DNA from: JBDHWG01 sp039810085
Lineage (GTDB): Bacteria; Chloroflexota; Anaerolineae; Epilineales; JAHCIE01
Assembly (NCBI GenBank): GCA_039810085.1
Contig: JBDHWG010000007.1
Span: 162,825-226,824 of the forward strand
Length of the DNA: 64,000 nt
Direction of reading: 5' to 3'
Numbering within the stretch: the first letter of the stretch is position 1; every line of letters starts with the position of its first letter. The notes under the pieces were generated by a model that was given only the letters and a program-made list of their open reading frames with translations, was not told where the DNA came from and did no database searches. Below, piece by piece: positions 1-7,400 of this stretch. Position numbers and translations under genes: made by a program.

Positions 1-2
1 AG

Positions 3-98
3 GATAGCTGGAGTGTGCGCCTGGCGCTGGCGGGCAACTTCCTGGGGTTCGCCATCGCCTTCTGCACGTTTACGACATTATGGCCCGGCAATTCGTAG
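3..98 (+). CDS. C-terminal end of a membrane protein (partial)
   Basis: An open frame enters from the left edge and ends at TAG 96-98. The 31 visible residues are dominated by a hydrophobic stretch (LALAGNFLGFAIAFCTF) followed by a short polar end, which looks like a last transmembrane helix. The start and most of the gene lie outside the window, so no family can be named. It runs in the same direction as the AbrB-type gene 23 bases downstream. Confidence 0.45.
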   Translation, partial: DSWSVRLALAGNFLGFAIAFCTFTTLWPGNS

Positions 99-121
99 CA
101 TTTAGTTACCAGAGGTAAGTT

Positions 122-397
122 ATGAAGGCCGTAGAAGAGTATGTGGGTACGCTCACTGAGAAAGGGCAGGTGACCATCCCCGCAGCGGTACGCCGCCGCC
201 TGGGAATCAAGCCGCGCGACAAGGTCGTCTTTCGAATCGTCGGGGATCGAGTGGAGTTAGCCCCTTTATCGCTTAGCCTCGCTGAGACGTTTGGCGCAGT
301 CAAGCCACGGAAACAGCCTGAGAATTTCAAGGAGCTACGCGAGCTTGCGCTGGACGACCATGCGCAGCACGTCATCAAGGAGATGCAGAGCGAATAG
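122..397 (+). CDS. AbrB/MazE/SpoVT-family DNA-binding antitoxin
   Basis: A 91-residue protein whose first half is a swapped-hairpin AbrB DNA-binding fold: the segment TLTEKGQVTIPAAVRRRLGI followed by D-K-V-V-F is the family signature. The second half (about residues 50-91) is charged and helical, as in antitoxins that wrap a partner toxin. The ATG is preceded by AGAGG at a normal distance. Such proteins usually sit directly upstream of a PIN-domain VapC or MazF toxin and repress their own operon. Here no intact toxin follows; only 82 bases separate it from the next gene. It may be a solitary regulator or the survivor of a broken toxin-antitoxin pair. Confidence 0.85.
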   Translation: MKAVEEYVGTLTEKGQVTIPAAVRRRLGIKPRDKVVFRIVGDRVELAPLSLSLAETFGAVKPRKQPENFKELRELALDDHAQHVIKEMQSE

Positions 398-479
398 CAT
401 GAATTCCTCGACGCTAAGACATCGACGGGATTCAGGGCATCACGAGGCGCGAACCCGAAGAAAGCCTGGAGGACACACT

Positions 480-1325
480 ATGAGGATTGCAGTGACGGGC
501 GGCAGCGGGCGTATCGGCCGCGCCGTGACCAAGATGGCCCTGGCGCAGGGCCACAGCGTCGTGAGCATCGACCGGGTACACCCCGGCCACGACTCCGACG
601 ACCCCAATCTCGTCTACGTCGACGCGGACATGGCCGACTACGCCGCTATCGAGGGGGCCTTCCGAGGCTGCGACGCTGTCGTCCACCTCGCGGCCATCCC
701 GTCGCCCACCGGCCACCCGGCCCACGTCGTCCACAACAACAACGTCGTCGGCAGCTATAACGCGCTCATCGCCGCCGCCCAGTTGGGCATCGAGCGCGTC
801 TGCCAGGCGTCCAGCGTCAACGCCACCGGCGCCGCCTATAGCCGCTGGCCGCGCTACGACTACTTCCCCCTGGACGAAGCGCACCCCACATACAACGAAG
901 ACCCCTACAGCCTGTCGAAGTGGATCTGCGAGCTGCAGGGTGACTCTGTCGCCCGCCGCTATGAGAGCATGACCATCGCCAGCATGCGCTTCCACTGGGT
1001 TGTGCCGGAGCGCGCCGTCGCGGTCGAACACTCAAAGCGGCTGGGGGGGCTGCTGGCGAAGCACCTCTGGGGCTACACGCACCTGGAGGCTGCGGCGCGG
1101 GCCTGCCTGCTGTCGCTGACCGCCGACTACAAAGGGCACGAAGCCTTCTACATCATCGCGCCGGACACGACGGAAGAAACGCCGAGCCTCGAGCTGGCCC
1201 ACAAGTTCTTCCCCGACGTGCCGATTCGAGGTGACCTGAGCGGCATGCGCGGCTTCTTCGATTGCCGCAAGGCCGAGCGCCTTTTCGGCTGGACTCACGA
1301 ACAGCGACAGGACGTCACCCAATGA
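480..1325 (+). CDS. NAD(P)-dependent epimerase/dehydratase (extended SDR, uronate dehydrogenase-like)
   Basis: A 281-residue Rossmann-fold enzyme. The nucleotide-binding glycine motif TGGSGRIG is at residues 6-13, an HLAA cofactor-contact motif follows, and the catalytic pair is Tyr143-x3-Lys147 (YSLSK). Length and the single-domain extended SDR layout fit uronate dehydrogenases and sugar-nucleotide epimerases. The ATG at 480 is chosen because the Rossmann fold begins there and GGAGG precedes it; an in-frame extension back to 291 has no coding character. The stop overlaps the next start (ATGA). The two enolase-superfamily dehydratases downstream make oxidation of a sugar or uronic acid the most likely role; the exact substrate is inference. 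Confidence 0.82.
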   Translation: MRIAVTGGSGRIGRAVTKMALAQGHSVVSIDRVHPGHDSDDPNLVYVDADMADYAAIEGAFRGCDAVVHLAAIPSPTGHPAHVVHNNNVVGSYNALIAAAQLGIERVCQASSVNATGAAYSRWPRYDYFPLDEAHPTYNEDPYSLSKWICELQGDSVARRYESMTIASMRFHWVVPERAVAVEHSKRLGGLLAKHLWGYTHLEAAARACLLSLTADYKGHEAFYIIAPDTTEETPSLELAHKFFPDVPIRGDLSGMRGFFDCRKAERLFGWTHEQRQDVTQ

Positions 1326-2647
1326 GCGCAGATTCCCACACCCAGGCCTCCCCGCGCCCCGAAGACCACGTGCGCACGACATCGCGGCCCAGTAACCTGA
1401 AGATTACCGACATGCGCACGGCGACGGTTGGCTGGGGCCACTGGCGCTTCACCATCCTCCGCATCGACACCAACCAGGGCATTAGCGGCTACGGTGAGGT
1501 GCGCGACCTCGCCACCAAGACCTACGCCCTCATGCTCAAGAGTCGCATCCTCGGCGAGAACCCGTGCAACGTCGACAAGCTGTTCCGCAAGATCAAGCAA
1601 TTCGGCTCCCACGGGCGGCAGGGCGGCGGCGTCTCCGGCGTCGAGATGGCGCTGATGGACTTGGCCGGCAAAGCCTATGGCGTCCCGGCCTACATGCTGG
1701 CGGGTGGCAAGTTCCGCGACCGCATCCGCATCTACTGCGACACGCCCAACGAGCCGACCGGCGCGCTCATGGGCCAGAAGCTGGCGGGCCGCATCGAAAA
1801 GGGCTTCACCATGCTGAAGATGGACCTGGGCGTCCAGCCGCTCATCGGCGTCAAGGGTGCGCTGAGCTGGCCGCAGGGCATGCTGCCCGGCGACCCCGGC
1901 GACGAGGTCGAGCGCATGCTCAACACGCAGTGGACGATGCACCCGTTCACCCACGTGCGCCTGACGCCGAAGGGCATGCACCTGATTTGCGAGTATGTGG
2001 ATCAGGTGCGTGCCGTCGTCGGCGACGAGGTGCCGATTGCCGCCGACCACTTCGGCCACATCGGCATCGATGACTGCATCCGCCTCGGCCAGGCGCTGGA
2101 GCCATACAACCTGGCGTGGCTGGAAGACCTGGTTCCGTGGCAGTTTACCGACAAGTGGGTGCAGATCGAGCGGGCGCTCAACACGCCGGTCTGCACTGGC
2201 GAGGACATCTACCTCAAAGAAGGCTTCCGCCCCCTGCTGGAGGCGCGCGCCGTCAACGTCATCCACCCCGACCTGGCGACGGCGGGCGGCATTCTGGAAA
2301 CCAAGAAGATCGGCGACCTAGCGCAAGAGCATGGCATCAGCATGGCAATGCATATGGCCGGCACGCCCATCAGCACGATGGCGAGCGTCCACTGCGCGGC
2401 GGCCACCCAGAACTTCATCGCCCTGGAGCACCACTTCACCGACCTGCCCTACTGGGACGACTTCATCACGGGCGTGCCGAGGCCACTCATCCAGGACGGC
2501 TACATCAAAGTCCCGGAGACGCCCGGCCTCGGCTTCGACATCAACCCGGACGCCATCCAGGCGCATCTCGTACCAGACGATCAGGGCTTCTTCGAGCCGA
2601 CGACAGAGTGGGATGTCGAGCATAGCTGGGACCGTGTCTGGTCGTAA
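1322..2647 (+). CDS. enolase-superfamily sugar-acid dehydratase (mandelate racemase/MLE group)
   Basis: A 441-residue protein with the N-terminal capping domain and TIM barrel of the enolase superfamily. Visible active-site features are a K-x-D pair at Lys166/Asp168 (LKMDLG), metal ligands at about Asp242 (AADHFG), Glu268 (WLEDL) and Glu294 (CTGED), and a barrel-end His at about 344 (MAMHMAG). These enzymes abstract the proton alpha to a carboxylate, so dehydration of an aldonic or aldaric acid is expected. The start at 1322 overlaps the stop of the SDR gene by four bases, implying translational coupling. An insertion between the Lys motif and the first metal ligand (about residues 172-235) is unusually long. 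The substrate cannot be read from sequence. Confidence 0.85.
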   Translation: MSADSHTQASPRPEDHVRTTSRPSNLKITDMRTATVGWGHWRFTILRIDTNQGISGYGEVRDLATKTYALMLKSRILGENPCNVDKLFRKIKQFGSHGRQGGGVSGVEMALMDLAGKAYGVPAYMLAGGKFRDRIRIYCDTPNEPTGALMGQKLAGRIEKGFTMLKMDLGVQPLIGVKGALSWPQGMLPGDPGDEVERMLNTQWTMHPFTHVRLTPKGMHLICEYVDQVRAVVGDEVPIAADHFGHIGIDDCIRLGQALEPYNLAWLEDLVPWQFTDKWVQIERALNTPVCTGEDIYLKEGFRPLLEARAVNVIHPDLATAGGILETKKIGDLAQEHGISMAMHMAGTPISTMASVHCAAATQNFIALEHHFTDLPYWDDFITGVPRPLIQDGYIKVPETPGLGFDINPDAIQAHLVPDDQGFFEPTTEWDVEHSWDRVWS

Positions 2648-2657
2648 GGATATCGCC

Positions 2658-3914
2658 ATGAAAATCACCCGCGTTCGCCCGATTCTCACCGCCCCCGACG
2701 GCATCGGCCTCGTCGTCGTCAAGGTCGAGACCGACCAGGACGGCCTCTACGGCCTGGGCTGCGCCACCTTCACCCAGCGCCCGACGCTCGTCGCCCGCGC
2801 CGTCGAGGAGTACCTGGACCCGCTGCTCCAGGGGCGTGACCCACGCAACAGCGAAGACTTGTGGCACATGATGATGGTCAACTCCTATTGGCGCAACGGC
2901 CCCGTCCTCAACAACGCTGTCGGCGGCGTGGACATGGCGCTGTGGGACATCAAGGGCAAGCTGGCCAATATGCCCGTTTACGACCTGCTCGGCGGGAAGT
3001 GCCGCGAGGCGGCGATGGTCTACCGCCACGCCGACGGGCGCGACCCGCAGGAAGTGCTGGACAACGTCCTGCGCTACAAGGAGCAAGGCTTCCTCGCCGT
3101 GCGCTGCCAGATGGGCGGCTACGGCGGGCGTGTGCAGGACATTCGAACCGCGACGGCGCTGCCGAGCCGCGAAGCGCCCCAGGCCACGCACCGCACCCAC
3201 GTCCTGGACCGCCTGGACAGCGCCTTCCCCGGCATGTACTACAACGCCGACAGGTACGCCCGCGCCATCCCCGCGCTATTCGAGCACGTCCGCGCCCACG
3301 TCGGCTTCGACCTGTTCCTGCTGCACGACATTCACGAGCGCATCGCCCCCATCGACGCCATCCGCATGGCAAAGGCGCTGGAGCCGTACCGCCTGTTCTT
3401 CCTCGAAGACCCCCTCGCCCCCGACCAGATCGAGTGGTTCCGCCGCCTGCGCGAGCAGTCCGCCACGCCCATCGCCATGGGCGAGCTGCACGTCAACGCG
3501 GTCGAGTGGCGGGCGCTCATCGCCGAGCAGTTGATCGACTTCATCCGCTCCCACATCTCGGCCATCGGCGGCATCACCCCGGCGCGGCGACAAGCCGCCC
3601 TCGCCGAGGCGTTCGGCGTGCGGACGGCCTGGCACGGGCCCGGCGACGTCTCGCCAGTCGGCCACGCGGCGAACCTTCATCTGGACCTGGCCTGCCACAA
3701 CTTCGGCATCCAGGAGGTCATCAACTTCGGTGAGGTGTTGTACGAGGTGTTCCCCGGCACACCGGAGATGCGGGGCGGCTACCTGTGGGCCAACGACAGG
3801 CCCGGCCTGGGCGTGGACATCGACGAGGCGAAGGCGGCCAAGTACCCCATCGAGGTCAAGCCCATCGAGTGGACGCAGAGCCGCTGGCCTGACGGCACCC
3901 TCTGGACACCGTAG
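2658..3914 (+). CDS. manD: D-mannonate dehydratase-type enolase-superfamily protein (ManD/RspA)
   Basis: A 418-residue protein of the ManD (RspA, starvation-sensing) branch. Metal ligands appear at Asp224 (LLHDIHE), Glu250 (FFLEDP) and Glu276 (AMGELH); the 26-residue spacing matches what I recall for characterised ManD enzymes, as does a His two residues after the first ligand. The signatures RSHISAIGGITPAR and TAWHGPGDVSPVGH are typical. ManD converts D-mannonate (some members D-gluconate) to 2-keto-3-deoxygluconate. It lies 10 bases after the previous gene, so the three genes form one sugar-acid operon. Family assignment is firm; mannonate versus gluconate preference, or low-activity status, is not decidable here. 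Confidence 0.88.
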   Translation: MKITRVRPILTAPDGIGLVVVKVETDQDGLYGLGCATFTQRPTLVARAVEEYLDPLLQGRDPRNSEDLWHMMMVNSYWRNGPVLNNAVGGVDMALWDIKGKLANMPVYDLLGGKCREAAMVYRHADGRDPQEVLDNVLRYKEQGFLAVRCQMGGYGGRVQDIRTATALPSREAPQATHRTHVLDRLDSAFPGMYYNADRYARAIPALFEHVRAHVGFDLFLLHDIHERIAPIDAIRMAKALEPYRLFFLEDPLAPDQIEWFRRLREQSATPIAMGELHVNAVEWRALIAEQLIDFIRSHISAIGGITPARRQAALAEAFGVRTAWHGPGDVSPVGHAANLHLDLACHNFGIQEVINFGEVLYEVFPGTPEMRGGYLWANDRPGLGVDIDEAKAAKYPIEVKPIEWTQSRWPDGTLWTP

Positions 3915-3947
3915 CAATACTTCTGCATAATTAAAGATAGAGAGGCT

Positions 3948-4067
3948 GTCATTGCGAGCACAGCGAAGCAATCTCCCGCCCTTACGAAAGATGCTCTCAG
4001 CAACTGTGGAGCGTCTGCTCCCCTGCGGGAGGTTGCTTCGTCGTCCTATCGTCCTCCTCGCAACGAC
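3948..4067. repeat. REP-like inverted repeat (intergenic palindromic element)
   Basis: The left arm holds CGAAGCAATCTCCCGC at 3964-3979. The right arm holds the complement with one mismatch, GCGGGAGGTTGCTTCG, at 4025-4040. Outside these, GTCATTGCGAG (3948-3958) pairs loosely with the CTCGCAACGAC end near 4067. The element sits just after the manD stop, where it may also stop transcription. A related half-copy occurs at 26049-26078. Elements of this CATTGCGAG...GAAGCAATCTC type are common intergenic repeats in many genomes. Confidence 0.75.
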
Positions 4068-4125
4068 GCATGCCCTGTGTCGCGTGGAGGCAGGCTATAG
4101 GTAGAAGGTGAAGGAGCGTTGCTAG

Positions 4126-4356
4126 ATGATAGAGACTATGTACGCGGACACCATCACGAACATGGACAAGTTCATGGATGAGGTTGTCCAGAATCGCGAT
4201 GGGGTGATTATCCATCGCAACGACGCTGAAGATGTGGCCTTGATCGCCGCCGATGAGTTGCGCAGCCTGCTAGAGACGGCCCATGTGCTGCGCTCACCCA
4301 AGAACGCCGAGCGCCTCCTCACCGCCCTCGCCCGAGCTCGCGAAGAGACAATATAG
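4126..4356 (+). CDS. Phd/YefM-family antitoxin (solitary)
   Basis: A 76-residue protein of the Phd/YefM type II antitoxin family. The N-terminal half (to about residue 45) gives the dimeric DNA-binding fold. The segment EDVALIAADELRSLLET followed by LRSPKNAERLL closely matches the YefM consensus for the end of that fold and the toxin-neutralising helix. AAGGAG stands before the ATG. An inner ATG at 4138 is an alternative start. A YoeB/RelE toxin gene would normally follow, but the next 130 bases hold no such reading frame, so it is orphaned in this window. It lies directly behind a REP-like repeat, a common site of rearrangement. Confidence 0.85.
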   Translation: MIETMYADTITNMDKFMDEVVQNRDGVIIHRNDAEDVALIAADELRSLLETAHVLRSPKNAERLLTALARAREETI

Positions 4357-4487
4357 ACTTCCTCCAGACGCGATATCACTACTAAAGACAGATGATCAAC
4401 ACGCGGTCGGAGCCACATCTTATGGGGGTATATAGCGTCATATAAGTAGAGGTGCTTCGCTTTTCACACGTCCTCACGGAGGACCCT

Positions 4488-7400
4488 ATGAACCCCCGTA
4501 TCCTTCGCCCCGCGCTTCTGGCCAGCGCCGCCTTGGCGCTGGTTATCCTGAGTGGTCTGACTCTCAACGTGAGCCGCGCTGCCCCGAGCGCGGCTCCTTC
4601 TGCGCCTAACGCCGACTTTGGCTACGGCGCTTACATTCAGCTTGTCGACCCGGATGGGCGTCGCAGTGTCGATCTCAACCTATCCGGCGCTCAGACGGCG
4701 TCGTTCACCCTCCACGCGCTGCCCCTCGACAAGCTCCAGGCCGTCTACCGCGCCACGAACTCCTGGCAGCCCCTCGCCGTCGACACGTCCGCCTTGAGCC
4801 AGGCTGCCGCCTGGAGCGAGACCTTCGACCCGGCCGCTGCCCGGCCGAGCGCTCACCTGCCTGTGAACGTCCCGCCCGGTCTCTATGTCCTCACAGCGGG
4901 CAACGCGGCAACTGACAGACCCGCGCAGATGATCGTCGTCGTCACGCGCTACGTCCTCGCCCTCAAGGGCGGCGACGGCCAGGTCGCGGTGTGGGCGGCG
5001 CAGCTCCAGACCGGCGCGCCCAAGAGCGGCGTCGCCGTTGACTTGCTAGGCGTGAACGGCTTCCTGACGTCGATGACCACCGATGCCGACGGCGTGGCGA
5101 GCGCGAATGTCGCGTGGGACGAGAACACGCTCGCCATCGGGCGCATCAACGGTGAGATGACCATCGCTGGGCTGCGCTCCGAGTGGCGCACCGACTACTG
5201 GGGCGGCTGGTGGTGGTCGGGCAACCAGTCGAGCCACGAGCGCGTCTATATCTACACCGACCGGCCCATCTACCGCCCTGCCCAGGACGTCTACTTCAAA
5301 GCGGCCCTGCGCGGCGAGCAGGATGTCGCCTACACCCTGCCCGCGCCAACGGACCCCATCACCGTCACCCTGCGCGACTCACGCTCAAATGTCGTCGCCA
5401 CGCAGCACCCAACGCTGAGTGAGTTCGGCACGGTGGACGGCACACTCCACCTCGGCAGCGAGGCAAGCCTTGGTGACTACAGCCTCCAGGTGACCCACGC
5501 CGGTGTCACAACCCAGCGCACGTTCCAGGTGCAGGAGTACCGCAAGCCAGAATTCGAGGTCAAGGTCACGGCCTCGCCGGATCCGGTCATCCTAGGCGAC
5601 TCGCTCACGGTGTCGGTCGCCACCGATTACTACTTCGGCGCGCCCGTCCCGAATGCGCCGGTCAACATCAAGCTGAAGCAGACCACCTGGTGGTGGTGGG
5701 GCGGCTCGAACATCATCGCCGAGGTCAACGCCGTAACGGACGCCCAGGGGCATTACACGGGCAAGCTGCCGACGACGACGCAGAACAGCTGGGACCAGTC
5801 CCTCTCCGTTGAGGCAAGCGTTACGGACGCGACGGCCCAGGTCGTCACCGGCCAGACGAGCGTCCAGGCCTACTACGCCGGCGCGACCCTGGAGTCCAGC
5901 CTGCCCAAATACGCCTACCAACCGGGTGAGAACGTCGCTTTGACGATGACTCTACGCGACCGACAGAACCGGCCGGTCATCAATCACAATATCGTCGTCA
6001 CGACCACGCATTACTACAACACGCCTGACCCGGACACGACGACGCAGACGGTAACGACCGCCGCTGACGGACGGGCGACCGTGAGCTACCTCAACATCAA
6101 GCTAGGCTGGTATTCGGTGCAGGCCAGCGCACTGGACGACCGAGGCCGCGCCGCGACAACCTGGGCGTACTTCTGGGTCTACGACCCGGCTAACTCAGGC
6201 GGTTGGTACGTCCAGGCAGACAGCGTTGAGATTAAGGCAGATGCTGCCGGCTACCGCCCCGGCGACACCGCCCACTTGCTCATCAAGTCGCCGGTCAACG
6301 GCCCGGCGCTGCTGACGTTGGAGCGCGGCCGTGTCCGGCGCGAGATGGTCGTCCAAATCAGCGGCGCCGCGACCCAGGTCGACGTGCCAATCCTGGCCGA
6401 CGACGCGCCAACCCTCTACGCCCGTGTCCACATCTGGCAGCGTACATCGGCCACGAATCAGGGATACACGTGGGCCAGCACGCCTGAGGGCCGGCTGCTC
6501 GTGAGCGCGCCGGTAGAGATGGCCGTCTCCGCCGAGGCCAAGCGCCTGACCGTCGACATCAGCGCCGACAAACACGAGTATCGCCCCGGCGACATCGCCG
6601 CGCTGACGCTCCACGTCACGAACAATAACCAGCCGGTGCGCGCCGAGGTTAGCCTGTCCTTGGTGGACGAGGGCATCTTCGCCCTCGCCGACGACACAGC
6701 AGGCAACCCGTTCGACTATTTCTACGGTCGGCGTGACCTGGGCGTTGGGACGTGGGACAGCCTGCGTCCGCAGCGCTACCTCAATGCGATTGACCAGCCG
6801 CCGATTGCTGCGCCAACCGGCACGCCAGCGCCAGCGATACCGGGCGTTACTACGCCTCAAGCGGGGCAAAGCGTGCGCCAGGACTTCCGCGACACGGCCT
6901 ACTGGAACGCTCGCATCGTCACTGACGCAGCGGGCCATGCCACGGTTAACATTCCGCTGCCTGACAATCTCACGCGCTGGCGCATCGTCGCTCGCGCCAT
7001 CACCACCGACACCCTCGTGGGCATGGGCCAGGGTAGCATCACCGTCACCAAGCCGGTCGCCGTTCAGCCGGGGCTGCCGCGCTTCCTCGTTCTTGGCGAC
7101 CGCGTCGCCCTGGATACCGTCGTCACGAACCGCAGCGGCAGCGACATCAACGCCAGTGTCAACCTCACCAGCACCGGTCTGCTTCTTCTCAGTGGGCCGC
7201 CCCTGACCCTGCTTGTGCCGGACGGGCAGCAGCGCAGCGTGCGCTGGTCGGCTGTGGCGAGCCACGTTGGGAGCCAGAATGTGCAGGCCAGCGCGGATGC
7301 CGGCGCTCTGAGTGATGCCGTAGCGACCCCGCTGCCGGTCAAGCCTTTCGCCGTGCCGGAACGCTCGGCGCGCGCCGGTCTCGTCGATCCGAGCGTGGAC

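Noticed and set aside
5200..5700. Possible frameshift in the A2M gene near Trp-rich stretches
   Set aside because: The reading frame is open throughout 4488-9668, and Trp runs (WGGWWWSG, TTWWWWGG) occur in frame within beta-domains.
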